Positions 48,685 to 57,258 of a DNA stretch of 64,000 bases are shown in pieces. The position numbers and the translations under genes are program-made. The notes under the pieces are model-generated. The model was not told where the DNA came from and made no database searches. It saw nothing but the letters and a program-made list of their open reading frames with translations. How positions within the stretch are numbered: position 1 is the first letter of the stretch; the number at the start of each line of letters is the position of its first letter. Origin of the DNA: Kitasatospora aureofaciens (GTDB lineage: Bacteria; Actinomycetota; Actinomycetes; Streptomycetales; Streptomycetaceae). The stretch is taken from contig NZ_JPRF03000032.1 of assembly GCF_001188955.3 (NCBI RefSeq), positions 124,001 through 188,000 on the forward strand, read 5' to 3'.

Positions 48685-50082
48685 GTGCAAGCAGCAGGCG
48701 ATACGAGCAGACCGAACCCCGAGCGGCCGTCCCGGCGTCGGGGCAAGGGCTCCCGGCGCGCGGCCAAACGGGCCACCTGGCGCCGTACGGCGTGGGACTT
48801 GGTCAAGGACACCACCAACACCTGCGTCGAGTACCGGGTCACCGGCCTCGCCGCGGAGGCGGCCTTCTTCACCCTGCTGTCGATCCCGCCGCTGCTGCTC
48901 GGCCTGGCGGCCACCCTCGGCTACCTCGACAAGTTCCTCGGCGCCGGCACCATCGAACGGCTCAAGCACGACATCGTCTCGGCCTCCGGGACGGTGCTCT
49001 CGGAGTCCTCCGTCAACGAGGTCGTCAAACCGCTGCTCAGCCAGGTCTTCGACCACGTCCGGCCCGACCTGATCTCGATCGGCTTCCTCTTCTCGCTGTG
49101 GTCCGGATCCCGGGCGCTCTACATCTTCATCGACACCATCACCGTCATGTACGGGCTGGACGGCAAGCGGGGCATCGTCAAGACCCGGCTGATGTCGCTC
49201 GGCCTCTACCTCGGTGCCCTCGTCATCGGGTCCCTGGTGCTGCCGCTGATGATGGCCGGGCCCGGACTGGTCGAGAACGCCGTGTCAGGTCTCACGGGGG
49301 TGGTCAGCGCCGCCTACTGGCCGGTCGCGATCCTGCTGCTGATCGTCTCCCTGACCACCCTCTACCACCTGGCCGTACCGGTCTCCACACCCTGGCGCGA
49401 GGACATCCCCGGCGCGCTGGTCGCCCTGGTGGTGCTGGTCTTCTGCAGCGTCGGCCTGCGGATCTACCTGGTCAGCTCGATCGAGGGCCCCTCGGTGTAC
49501 AGCTCGCTGGCCGCGCCGGTGGCCGTGCTGCTGTGGATCTTCGTGGTGGCCCTCGCGGTGCTCATCGGCGCGGCCATGAACGCCGCGATAGACCGCCGCT
49601 GGCCCACCCTGGAGACCGCCGACGCGCGTGCCGAGAACGAGCGTGCCCACGAGGAGGCCGCCGCCGCCGTGGTCCGCGAGGTCGCCGCCCGGCGGGCCGT
49701 CGAACGGGCCCGGCGCGCCCGCGAACTGGGGCTGGCCGAGGGCGTCGAGGAGGAGTGGGGCGAGGAGGAGGCGGACGACGTCGACGCGCCCGCCGAGTAC
49801 CCCGAGCGGTGGGCCGACGTGCTGGCGGCCGACAACGTACGCGGGCGCCTCACCGCCCGGCCCGGGCCGCACCACCGGCCCGCTCCGCCGCCGCCGGACA
49901 GCGACCGGCCGGTGGGGCCGTCGCCGGGGGCACCGCCGGGGGCGTCGGGGGAGCAGCCGGGGTCGGGGCGGCCCGGGCCGGGAGCGCAGGGGCCGCAGGG
50001 GCCTGGGCTGCCGCCGGAGCGGCCGGGGTCGGGGCCGGGCTACCCGTCCAGGCCGCCGCGGCCGCCGTGGGAGCAGCGGTAG
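48685..50082 (+). CDS. YihY/BrkB-family membrane protein
   Basis: This 465-residue inner-membrane protein of the YihY/virulence factor BrkB family has six helices: GLAAEAAFFTLLSIPPLLLG, LGLYLGALVIGSLVLPLMMA, AILLLIVSLTTLYHLAVPV, VALVVLVFCSVGLRIYLV and VAVLLWIFVVALAVLIGAAM. A charged coiled segment and a Pro/Gly-rich cytoplasmic tail from about residue 385 follow. Members are poorly understood transporter-like proteins. GTG 48685 is eight bases after a TACCGT -10-like element, suggesting leaderless translation. A strong terminator follows. Confidence 0.88.
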   Translation: MQAAGDTSRPNPERPSRRRGKGSRRAAKRATWRRTAWDLVKDTTNTCVEYRVTGLAAEAAFFTLLSIPPLLLGLAATLGYLDKFLGAGTIERLKHDIVSASGTVLSESSVNEVVKPLLSQVFDHVRPDLISIGFLFSLWSGSRALYIFIDTITVMYGLDGKRGIVKTRLMSLGLYLGALVIGSLVLPLMMAGPGLVENAVSGLTGVVSAAYWPVAILLLIVSLTTLYHLAVPVSTPWREDIPGALVALVVLVFCSVGLRIYLVSSIEGPSVYSSLAAPVAVLLWIFVVALAVLIGAAMNAAIDRRWPTLETADARAENERAHEEAAAAVVREVAARRAVERARRARELGLAEGVEEEWGEEEADDVDAPAEYPERWADVLAADNVRGRLTARPGPHHRPAPPPPDSDRPVGPSPGAPPGASGEQPGSGRPGPGAQGPQGPGLPPERPGSGPGYPSRPPRPPWEQR

Positions 50083-50107
50083 CGGGTTCTCCGTCGGCAG
50101 GTACGGG

Positions 50108-50144
50108 ACAGGGCCTCCCTCGCGGGTCGCGGGGGAGGCCCTGT
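50108..50144. terminator. Terminator between YihY and FtsW-like genes
   Basis: ACAGGGCCTCCC (50108-50119) pairs with GGGAGGCCCTGT (50133-50144); additional pairs extend the stem. It stands between the convergent YihY-like and FtsW-like genes. Confidence 0.8.
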
Positions 50145-50151
50145 GCGTTCG

Positions 50152-50196
50152 TCCCGGGTGTCCCGGGTGTCCCGGGTGTCCGGGGTGTCCGGGGTG
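50152..50196. repeat. Five tandem 9-bp repeats
   Basis: TCCCGGGTG three times and TCCGGGGTG twice fill 50152-50196, directly before the FtsW-like stop codon. Copy-number variation between strains is likely. Confidence 0.9.
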
Positions 50197-50199
50197 TCC

Positions 50200-51951
50200 T
50201 CAGGCGGACGGGTTCGAGGGGAACGGGGACTGCGGCGGCAGACCGTAGCCCTGGGTGTGCTGCTCGTTGACCGGCGGGTAGCCGTACGAGGCCTGCGGGG
50301 CGGGCGGCTGGGGCCCGGCGGGGTGCGGTGCGGCGGGCGGGCGACCGAACGCGGGGCGCAGCTCGGTGGCGGCGCCCGGGTCCGCGCCGGGGCCGGCGGT
50401 GGTCTGTGCGCTCGGGTCGGATTCCGGGGCCAGGGGTCGGCCCGGGCCGCCCAGGGTGTGGCCCGGGCCGGGGTTCGGGCCCCGGCCCTGGCTCCCGCCG
50501 GGCGGGGCCGGGTCGGTGGCGGCGGGGCGGTCACCCGGGCCGGTCTGTGCGGGGAGCGGCTCGGGGGAGGTCTGGACCGGGTCGAGGGCGGTGCGTCCCG
50601 AGGAGTCGCTGAGCTTGATCAGCAGCGCGACCATCAGCCAGTTCGCCAGCAGTGAGGACCCACCGGCCGCCAGGAACGGCAGCGCCTTCCCGGTCAGCGG
50701 GACCAGCCCGCTCACGCCGCCGACCACCACGAAGATCTGCAGCGCGAGCGCCGCCGACAGCCCGGCCGCGAGCAGCTTGCCGAAGGGGTCGGTCAGGCCG
50801 ATCGCGGTGCGCAGGCCGCGCTGGATCAGCAGCACGTACACCAGCAGGACGGCCGTCACCCCGGCCAGGCCCAGCTCCTCGCCGATGGTGGTGAAGATGA
50901 AGTCGCTGCGTCCGGCGAAGCCGATCAGCCACGGCCGGCCCGATCCCAGGCCCGTCCCGGTGATGTGGCCGGTGCCCAGGCTGAACAGCGCCTCGGCGGG
51001 CTGCTCGGAGATCGCCGGGTCGTGCACCGGCTTGTAGTAGTCGAGCGGGTGCAGCCAGGCCTCGACGCGGCCGTGCACGTGGGGTTCCAGGGTGCCGACC
51101 ACCGTCGCGCCGCCGACCGCCATCAGCAGGCCGAGCACCACCCAGCTGGTGCGCTCGGTCGCCACGTACAGCATCACGATGAAGAGGCCGAAGAAGATCA
51201 GCGAGGTGCCGAGGTCGCGCTCGAAGATCAGCACCAGCAGGCTGACCGCCCAGATCGCCAGCACCGGGCCGGCGTGCCGGCCGCGCGGCAGGGTCATCCC
51301 CCAGACCTTCCGCCCGGCCAGCGCCAGGGCGTCCCGGTTGGCCATCAGGTAGCCCGCGAAGAAGATCGTGATCGCGACCTTCACGAACTCGTCCGGCTCG
51401 AAGGACGGCAGCCCGGGGAGCTTGATCCACCGCTTGGCGCCGAAGCTGTCGGTCGGCGAGAACACCGGTGCGGTCAGCAGGACCAGGGCGCCCGCCATCA
51501 TCACGTAGACGTACCGCTGGAAGAAGCGGTGGTGCTTGACGAAGACGATCAGCGCGATCGCCGCCGCCACCGAGATGAACACCCACATCATCTGCGAGGG
51601 CGCGGCGGGGAGCTTCTGGTAGTCGCCCTTGCCGGGGTGCGCGGCCTTGTAGCTGAAGTCCAGCCGGTCCAGCAGCATCAGCCCGAAGCCGGTCAGGAAG
51701 ACGCCCAGTGGCAGGATCAGCGGGTCCGCGTACGGCGCGAACCGGCGCACCGCCAGGTGCGCGACCGCGACCAGCGCCCCCAGGGACAGGCCGTGGACCA
51801 GCAGCCCGGACGGCAGCTTGCCGGTCAGTGCCAGCGAGGCGTCGATGTGTCCGGCCAGACAGACGGCCACCGCGAGCGCCAACAGGCCCAGCTCGATGTT
51901 GCGGTGGCGCGCGGCCAGCCGGCGGCCCTCGCCGCGTGCAGTGCTTTGCAC
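50200..51951 (-). CDS. FtsW/RodA/SpoVE-family glycosyltransferase
   Basis: This 583-residue polytopic membrane protein of the SEDS family polymerises peptidoglycan from lipid II. It has about ten helices. Family motifs include GAKRWIKLPGLPSFEPDEFV, LIFERDLGTSLIFFGLFIVM, HITGTGLGSGRPWLIGFAGR...FIFTTIGEELGLAG and GKALPFLAAGGSSLLANWLM. A Pro/Gly-rich cytoplasmic tail of about 140 residues is unusual. GTG 51951 is chosen for its AAGGGG ribosome-binding site. No cognate penicillin-binding protein is beside it, so it is a paralogue outside the dcw cluster. Confidence 0.93.
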   Translation of the reverse strand: MQSTARGEGRRLAARHRNIELGLLALAVAVCLAGHIDASLALTGKLPSGLLVHGLSLGALVAVAHLAVRRFAPYADPLILPLGVFLTGFGLMLLDRLDFSYKAAHPGKGDYQKLPAAPSQMMWVFISVAAAIALIVFVKHHRFFQRYVYVMMAGALVLLTAPVFSPTDSFGAKRWIKLPGLPSFEPDEFVKVAITIFFAGYLMANRDALALAGRKVWGMTLPRGRHAGPVLAIWAVSLLVLIFERDLGTSLIFFGLFIVMLYVATERTSWVVLGLLMAVGGATVVGTLEPHVHGRVEAWLHPLDYYKPVHDPAISEQPAEALFSLGTGHITGTGLGSGRPWLIGFAGRSDFIFTTIGEELGLAGVTAVLLVYVLLIQRGLRTAIGLTDPFGKLLAAGLSAALALQIFVVVGGVSGLVPLTGKALPFLAAGGSSLLANWLMVALLIKLSDSSGRTALDPVQTSPEPLPAQTGPGDRPAATDPAPPGGSQGRGPNPGPGHTLGGPGRPLAPESDPSAQTTAGPGADPGAATELRPAFGRPPAAPHPAGPQPPAPQASYGYPPVNEQHTQGYGLPPQSPFPSNPSA

Positions 51952-52254
51952 CTCTTGTCGTCCCCTTGTTGTCACCCACGTGGCCGGTATCGCGCCGACG
52001 GTGCATCCTGCCAGACGAACGCGGCCCCGCGCCGGTTGCGCCTGCGGGCCCGGCAAGGGCAGAACTTTGCCTTGGCAAAGCTTTGCCGGGCTTCGGTAAA
52101 GCTTTGTTCAGGGCCGGGTATAGAGGTGGGCCCCGGCTGCGGCGGGGCGGGTCGGAAGGGACATCATGGCCGGGCGCCGCGGCCCCTGCCCGGCGACTCC
52201 CGGCGCCCTCCCCGGCGACCCCGGGGAGCGGGTGCGGACGAGGTGGGCGGACGG
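51952..52254. promoter_or_regulatory. Divergent region with GGCAAAG/CTTTGCC array
   Basis: This 303-base region separates the FtsW-like and CtaG-like genes. It holds CTTTGCC (52065-52071), GGCAAAG (52074-52080) and CTTTGCC (52081-52087), so that GGCAAAGCTTTGCC is a perfect 14-bp palindrome (52074-52087), followed by TAAAGCTTTG (52097-52106). TATAGA at 52119-52124 is a probable -10 for the CtaG-like gene. A GAGGT ribosome-binding site precedes ATG 52255. Confidence 0.6.
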
Positions 52255-53289
52255 ATGAACGGCGCGGTGGATGTCGCGGTCCAGGCGCTCGGCCACGGTG
52301 GCGCGGCCCGGGCGCTCGCGTACAGCGGACCGCCCGCGTGGCAGTGGTCCGACCTGGCCACCTCCTGGACGCTCGAACCGCTCGTACCCGCCCTGTCGGT
52401 GCTCCTCGGCGGCTGGTACCTGACCGCGGTGCGCACCGTCCACCGCGGCGACGGCCAGCGCTGGCAACCCACCCGCACCGCGGCCTTCCTCGGCGGGCTG
52501 CTGCTGTGGATCTGGTGCACCTGCTCCGGGCTCGGGGTGTACGAGCGCATCCTCTTCACCGACCGGGCCGTGCAGGTCGTGCTGCTGCTCATGGTCGTCC
52601 CGCTGCTGCTCGCGCTGGGCGCGCCCGTCTCGCTGCTGGTCGAGTCCTCGCCGGAGCACCGGCGGGAGCGGATCCTGCGGGTGCTGCGCAGCAGGCCGTC
52701 CAAGGTGCTGATGTTCCCGGCGGTCTCCACGGCGCTGCTGATGGCGCCGCCGTGGCTCCTCTACTTCACGCCCTGGTACGAGTGGTCGCTCTCCAGCGGG
52801 GTCGGGAACGTGGTGCTGCACCTGGCACTGGTGCTGCTGGGCCTCGCCTACTTCTGGCCGCGGCTGCAGCTCGACCCGGTCGGGCACGAGTACCCGCACC
52901 TGGTCGGGCTGTTCATCACCTTCGCCGAGGTGATCTTCGACGCCGGGCTCGGGATCGTGCTGATCTACGGCGGCCACCTCGTCGCCGAGCACTACTACGT
53001 CGCGCTCGGGCGGCCCTGGGGGCCGAGCCTGGCCCAGGACCAGACCTGGGGCGGCAACGCCTTCTGGGTGCTGGGTGACTTCGTCGGGCTGCCGTTCGTG
53101 GCCGCGCTGGTGCGGCGGATGGTGGTGCAGGGGCGCGAGGAGATCAAGGCCGTGGACGCCGAGCTCGACGCCCGCTTCGAGGCGCAGGCCGCGCAGGCCC
53201 GGGCGGCGGGGCTGCCGGAGGAGGAGGAAACGGGCATGCGGCCGTGGTGGCTGGACGACCCGAACCTCAAGCACCGGTACGGCGGGTAG
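52255..53289 (+). CDS. CtaG-like cytochrome c oxidase assembly protein
   Basis: This 344-residue membrane protein of the caa3_CtaG family has seven helices: LVPALSVLLGGWYLTAV, TAAFLGGLLLWIWCTCSGLG, VQVVLLLMVVPLLLALGAPV, VLMFPAVSTALLMAPPWLLY, VVLHLALVLLGLAYFW and others. Conserved residues appear in EWSLSSGVGNV and GHEYPHLVGLFITFAE. A charged cytoplasmic end follows. It probably helps copper delivery into oxidase. The GGCAAAG-type palindromes lie ahead of the gene. Confidence 0.9.
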   Translation: MNGAVDVAVQALGHGGAARALAYSGPPAWQWSDLATSWTLEPLVPALSVLLGGWYLTAVRTVHRGDGQRWQPTRTAAFLGGLLLWIWCTCSGLGVYERILFTDRAVQVVLLLMVVPLLLALGAPVSLLVESSPEHRRERILRVLRSRPSKVLMFPAVSTALLMAPPWLLYFTPWYEWSLSSGVGNVVLHLALVLLGLAYFWPRLQLDPVGHEYPHLVGLFITFAEVIFDAGLGIVLIYGGHLVAEHYYVALGRPWGPSLAQDQTWGGNAFWVLGDFVGLPFVAALVRRMVVQGREEIKAVDAELDARFEAQAAQARAAGLPEEEETGMRPWWLDDPNLKHRYGG

Positions 53290-53334
53290 TCCTCGTTTCC
53301 CCTCCGGAGCGCGTTTCCGCAGGTCAAAAATGTG

Positions 53335-53363
53335 TTGGCCGTCGGCGCGGCCCCCGCTAGCGT
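53335..53363 (+). promoter_or_regulatory. Promoter of rsgA leader transcript
   Basis: TTGGCC (53335-53340) and TAGCGT (53358-53363), separated by exactly 17 bases, give a good streptomycete promoter. Transcription would start near 53370, giving a leader that includes the small reading frame and its inverted repeat before rsgA. Confidence 0.65.
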
Positions 53364-53413
53364 GTGACGCGTCAGGTTCGGGGGCCATTGGGCCGCCCGA
53401 GGAGTAGAGAGCA

Positions 53414-53480
53414 GGAGGTGAACCCCGTGGTCGTTGTCGCCCCGATAGCTGCCCTGGGCAGCACTCGCGTTCACCTCCTC
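53414..53480 (+). promoter_or_regulatory. Ribosome-binding site sequestering hairpin
   Basis: AGGAGGTGAAC (53414-53424), the Shine-Dalgarno of the small frame at 53428, is exactly complementary to GTTCACCTCCT (53470-53480) inside that frame, an 11-bp stem with a 45-base loop. Formation would hide the ribosome-binding site. Ribosomes or a factor could open it. Confidence 0.65.
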
Positions 53481-53499
53481 TTCCCGGCCGCCGGCTGAG
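53428..53499 (+). CDS. 23-codon leader frame before rsgA
   Basis: This frame starts with GTG after a very strong AGGAGGTGA and reads VVVAPIAALGSTRVHLLFP, then AAG and stop. It resembles the short leader peptides of streptomycetes, with an RVHLL motif. It ends 55 bases before rsgA. The second half of the inverted repeat lies in its coding part. Whether it is translated is inferred from the ribosome-binding site. Confidence 0.5.
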
Positions 53500-53554
53500 C
53501 CCTCCGCGCCAGCCGTAGCCCGCCGGGACCATCTCCTCCCGAAGGGCCACTGCG

Positions 53555-54715
53555 TTGTTCAACGCTGCCTCCGTTCCGTCGTTCTCTTCCTCCTCCTTCT
53601 CCGGCGACACCTTCGCCGACAACCTCGCCGACCCCGCAGTCGCGGGCTCCCCGCTGGCCGGCTACGGCTGGACGCCCGAGCTCGACGAGCTCTTCGCCCC
53701 GCTCGCCGAAGCCGGGCTGCTCCCGGCCCGGATCGTCCGGGTCGACCGCGGCCAGTGCGACGCCGTGCTCGCCGACCCGGAGACGGGCGCGCTGCGCACC
53801 GTCCGGTTCGACACCCGGCGGGTGGGCGACGCCGACATGATCAACTGCCCGTGCACCGGCGACTGGGCCGCCGTCGACCTGCACGCCCAACCGATGGCCG
53901 CCGTCACCGCGCTGCTGCCGCGCTCCACCGCGATCATCCGCAAGGTGGCCGGCAAGCGTTCCGACGGCCAGGTGCTGGCGGCCAACGTCGACACCGTCCT
54001 GATCGCCGCCTCCCTTGCGGCCGATCCCGACCTCGGGCGGATCGAGCGCTTCCTCGCCCTGGCCTGGGAGTCCGGCGCCGAACCCCTGGTCGTCCTCACC
54101 AAGGCCGACCTGGTGGACGACGCGGACTTCATCCGGGCCGACGTCGAAGCGGTCGCCCCCGGCGTCACCGTGCTGGTGGTCAGCGCCGAGACGGGCGAGG
54201 GCATCGACGTGCTCCGCGCCTGCGCTCCCGGCACCACCGTGCTGATCGGCCAGTCCGGCGTGGGCAAGTCCACCCTCACCAACGCGCTGGTCGGAGCCGA
54301 GGTGATGACCGTCCAGCAGGCCCGAGAGGTCGACCAGAAGGGCCGCCACACCACGACCACCCGCGAACTGATGGCACTGCCCGGCGGGGGCGTGCTGATC
54401 GACACCCCCGGGCTGCGCGAGGTCGGCCTCTACGGTGGCGAGGGGGTGGACCTGGCCTTCGCCGACATAGCCGAGCTGGCCGAGGAATGCCGCTTCCACG
54501 ACTGCAACCACCACACCGAGCCCGGCTGCGCGGTGCGGACGGCGCTGGCCGACGGCACCCTGCCGCAGCGCCGGATGGACAGCTACCTCAAGCTCCAGCG
54601 CGAGAACGAGTGGATTGCCTCCCGCTCGGACGCCCGGGTGGCCAAGGCCCGGCTGAACAAGTGGAAGGCGATCACCAAGTCGATGCGTGCGGCGGGAGGT
54701 CCGGTGAAGCGTTGA
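53555..54715 (+). CDS. rsgA: Ribosome small-subunit biogenesis GTPase RsgA
   Basis: This 386-residue circularly permuted GTPase releases assembly factors from the 30S subunit. The OB-fold N domain is followed by G4 VVLTKADLVDD, G1 LIGQSGVGKSTLTNAL, G2/G3 GRHTTTTREL and IDTPGLREVGLYG, and a zinc motif CRFHDCNHHTEPGCAV. The permuted order G4-G1-G3 is diagnostic. TTG 53555 is taken as the start because a GAAGG lies about nine bases upstream and no ATG precedes the domain. The N-tail (SFSSSSFSGDTF) is longer than in E. coli. Confidence 0.95.
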   Translation: MFNAASVPSFSSSSFSGDTFADNLADPAVAGSPLAGYGWTPELDELFAPLAEAGLLPARIVRVDRGQCDAVLADPETGALRTVRFDTRRVGDADMINCPCTGDWAAVDLHAQPMAAVTALLPRSTAIIRKVAGKRSDGQVLAANVDTVLIAASLAADPDLGRIERFLALAWESGAEPLVVLTKADLVDDADFIRADVEAVAPGVTVLVVSAETGEGIDVLRACAPGTTVLIGQSGVGKSTLTNALVGAEVMTVQQAREVDQKGRHTTTTRELMALPGGGVLIDTPGLREVGLYGGEGVDLAFADIAELAEECRFHDCNHHTEPGCAVRTALADGTLPQRRMDSYLKLQRENEWIASRSDARVAKARLNKWKAITKSMRAAGGPVKR

Positions 54716-55100
54716 GCGGACGGGTTCCCGGCTCAGGGGACGGGCGTCAGCCGGGCCCGGCTGGTGCTGGACAGTTGCGCTGACCACCTGGCTGTTGCGG
54801 CCACCTGGAGTGCCACCTGTTCTGGCCGGCCGCCAGCGGCCGGCCAGAACAGGTGGGGCTGGGGCGCGTGGGTGTGGTGGGCACGGCGGGGGCGGTAGAT
54901 GGACGCGCGGTGGTGGCGGCGGGTGGGCGGGGGGAGGAGGAGGGGCCCAGAGAACCAGGTGGCCGATTCCCACCTGATCGTTCCGTCGCCGCTCCGGCGC
55001 TGCCGGAGCGGCGACGGGCAAGCAGCCGATGGGCAACCCCTGAACGGTGATGTCCGATTCCCGCCAGTCGCCCCCTCGTCGGTGCCGCAGACTGGACAGC
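54716..55100. other. Hairpin-rich gap between rsgA and alkA
   Basis: This gap has no gene but two long perfect hairpins: CCACCTGTTCTGGCCGGCCG (54813-54832) with its complement (54837-54856), loop CCAG, likely the rsgA terminator; and CCGTCGCCGCTCCGGC (54983-54998) with its complement (55002-55017). The heptamer CCACCTG or CAGGTGG occurs six times (54784, 54801, 54813, 54850, 54956, 54970). The latter repeats may be regulatory. Confidence 0.6.
54813..54856 (+). terminator. Terminator after rsgA
   Basis: A 20-bp uninterrupted stem with a four-base CCAG loop lies 97 bases after the rsgA stop. It has no T run, as usual in this genome. Confidence 0.7.
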
Positions 55101-56711
55101 GTGATCGACGACGACATCCGGTACCGAGCCGTGGACAGCCGGGACTCCCGCTTCGACGGGGTCTTCTTCACGGCCGTCACCTCCACCGGCATCTACTGCC
55201 GACCGAGTTGCCCCGCCGTGACCCCGAAGCGTGCCAACTGCCGCTTCTACCCCAGTGCCGCGGCCGCTCAAGGCGCCGGGTTCCGGGCCTGCCGCCGTTG
55301 CCGACCGGATTCCGTGCCCGGCTCCCCGGAGTGGAACCACCGCGCCGACCTGGTCGGCCGCGCGATGCGCCTGATCGGCGACGGCGTGGTGGACCGCGAG
55401 GGCGTCGCGGGCCTGGCCGGTCGGCTCGGCTACAGCGCGCGGCAGCTGCAGCGCCAGCTCATCGCCGAGCTCGGCGCCGGCCCGATCGCGTTGGCCCGCG
55501 CCCGCCGCGCCCAGACCGCCCGGCTGCTCCTGCAGACCACCGAGCTGCCCGTCACGGACATCGCGTTCGCGGCCGGGTTCGCCTCCGTCCGCCAGTTCAA
55601 CGACACCGTCCGGGAGGTCTACGACCGCACCCCCAGCGGCCTGCGCGCCGAGGTCGTGGCGGGCCGCCGCACCGCGACCCCGGCCGGCGGCCTCACCCTG
55701 CGCCTGGCCTACCGCGGCGCGATCGACAGCGACCACCTGATCGACTTCCTCGGACTGCGCGCCGTCCCCGGGGTGGAGGAGGTCGTGCCCGGCGCGCGCC
55801 CCGGCGTGCGCACCTACCGGCGCACCCTCGCGCTCCCGTACGGTCACGGCATCGCCGAGGTGGACGGCCTGGCTCCGGACGACCCGCGCACCCGCGGCTG
55901 GCTCGACTGCCGCCTGTTGCTCGCCGACCTGCGCGACCTGCCGACCGCCGTCCAGCGCCTGCGCATCCTGTTCGACCTGGACGCCGACCCCGACGCCGTC
56001 GACGACCAGCTCGGCGCCGACCCGGTGCTCGGCCCGCTGGTCCGGGAGCGCCCCGGTCTGCGCTCGCCCGGACATGTGGATCCGCACGAGCTGGCCGTCC
56101 GCGCCGTGCTCGGCCAGCAGATCACCGTCGGCGCCGCCCGTACTCTGGCGGGCCGGCTCGCGGAGAGGTACGGCGCCGCGCTGCCCGAACCGAGCGGTGG
56201 CCTGCGGCTGCTCTTCCCCACGTCGGCGGCGCTGGCGACCGCCGACCCCGAGGACTTCGCGATGCCTGCGGCCCGTCGCCGCGCGCTCACCGGCCTGTGC
56301 GCGGCGCTGGCCGAGGGCGTGGTGCGGCTGGACGGCGGGGTGGACCGGGAGGCAGCCGCCGCCCAGCTGTTGGCGTTGCCCGGCATCGGCCCGTGGACGG
56401 TCGGCTACCTGCGGATGCGCGCCCTCGCCGACCCCGACGTCTTCCTCCCGAGCGACATCGGCGTCAAGCACGGCCTGATCCGGCTCGGTGCCCCCGGTGA
56501 CCCGAAGGCCGCCGCCCTCGCCGCCGAGGCCTGGGCCCCGTGGCGCTCCTACGCCGTCCACCGGCTGTGGGCCGGGCCCGTGAGCGCCGCCCCGGGCGGC
56601 GTCGGAACGGGAACCGGCACCGGCACCGGAGCCGACACAGGCACTGGCACCGAAACCGGATCCAGCACCAGCTTCAGCACCAGCACCGGAACGGAGAACG
56701 ACCCGGCATGA
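55101..56711 (+). CDS. alkA: Ada-AlkA fusion: DNA-3-methyladenine glycosylase
   Basis: This 536-residue protein joins the Ada N-terminus to AlkA. The methyl-phosphotriester zinc site is IYCRPSCPAVTPK...FRACRRCRPD (four Cys, residues 35-75). An AraC-type helix-turn-helix (GLAGRLGYSARQLQRQLIAE) and the AlkA domain with LPGIGPWTVGYLRMRA hairpin and the catalytic Asp in VFLPSDIGVKHG follow. It senses methylated DNA and removes alkylated purines. GTG 55101 fits the usual family start. The C-terminus ends in a Gly-Thr-rich repeat tail. The ogt gene is coupled by ATGA. Confidence 0.94.
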   Translation: MIDDDIRYRAVDSRDSRFDGVFFTAVTSTGIYCRPSCPAVTPKRANCRFYPSAAAAQGAGFRACRRCRPDSVPGSPEWNHRADLVGRAMRLIGDGVVDREGVAGLAGRLGYSARQLQRQLIAELGAGPIALARARRAQTARLLLQTTELPVTDIAFAAGFASVRQFNDTVREVYDRTPSGLRAEVVAGRRTATPAGGLTLRLAYRGAIDSDHLIDFLGLRAVPGVEEVVPGARPGVRTYRRTLALPYGHGIAEVDGLAPDDPRTRGWLDCRLLLADLRDLPTAVQRLRILFDLDADPDAVDDQLGADPVLGPLVRERPGLRSPGHVDPHELAVRAVLGQQITVGAARTLAGRLAERYGAALPEPSGGLRLLFPTSAALATADPEDFAMPAARRRALTGLCAALAEGVVRLDGGVDREAAAAQLLALPGIGPWTVGYLRMRALADPDVFLPSDIGVKHGLIRLGAPGDPKAAALAAEAWAPWRSYAVHRLWAGPVSAAPGGVGTGTGTGTGADTGTGTETGSSTSFSTSTGTENDPA

Positions 56712-57217
56712 GCACCACCGTCTACACCACCATGGAGAGCCCCCTCGGCCGTCTGCTGCTCAGCGGCGTGCTTCCCGAGGGCGGTGGCGCGGCGGCCCTC
56801 GCCACCGTCACCGCGCCCGGGCAGAAGTACGCGCTGGCCGAGCCCGCCGACGGCTGGGAGTTCGACCCCGAGGCCCTCGCCGAACCGGTCGCCCAGCTGA
56901 CCGCCTACTTCAGCGGCGAGCGCACCACCTTCGACCTGCCGCTCGCTCCCGAGGGCACCGAGTTCCGCCGGCGGATCTGGGCCGCGCTGGACGAGGTCCC
57001 GTACGGCACGACCGTCACCTACGGCCGACTCGCCGAGCTGGCGGGCGAGTCGCCGCGGATGGTCCGGGCGGTCGGCGGCGCGGTGGGCGCCAACCCGCTG
57101 CTGATCGTGCGCCCCTGCCACCGGGTGCTCGGCGCCAACGGCTCGCTCACCGGCTTCGCGGCGGGCGTGGACCGCAAGCGCCGGCTGCTGGAGCTGGAGA
57201 GCGGCACCCTCTTCTGA
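56708..57217 (+). CDS. ogt: Methylated-DNA-protein-cysteine methyltransferase
   Basis: This 169-residue suicide enzyme transfers the O6-methyl of guanine to its own cysteine. The active site is LLIVRPCHRVLGANGSLTGF (about residues 131-150), and the N-terminal ribonuclease-like domain precedes VPYGTTVTYGRLAELAG. It is coupled to alkA by an ATGA overlap, so the two repair genes respond together to alkylation. Confidence 0.96.
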   Translation: MSTTVYTTMESPLGRLLLSGVLPEGGGAAALATVTAPGQKYALAEPADGWEFDPEALAEPVAQLTAYFSGERTTFDLPLAPEGTEFRRRIWAALDEVPYGTTVTYGRLAELAGESPRMVRAVGGAVGANPLLIVRPCHRVLGANGSLTGFAAGVDRKRRLLELESGTLF

Positions 57218-57258
57218 CCCGGCGCGTGCGGCGCGCGAAGCCTGCGGGGTGAAGGGCG

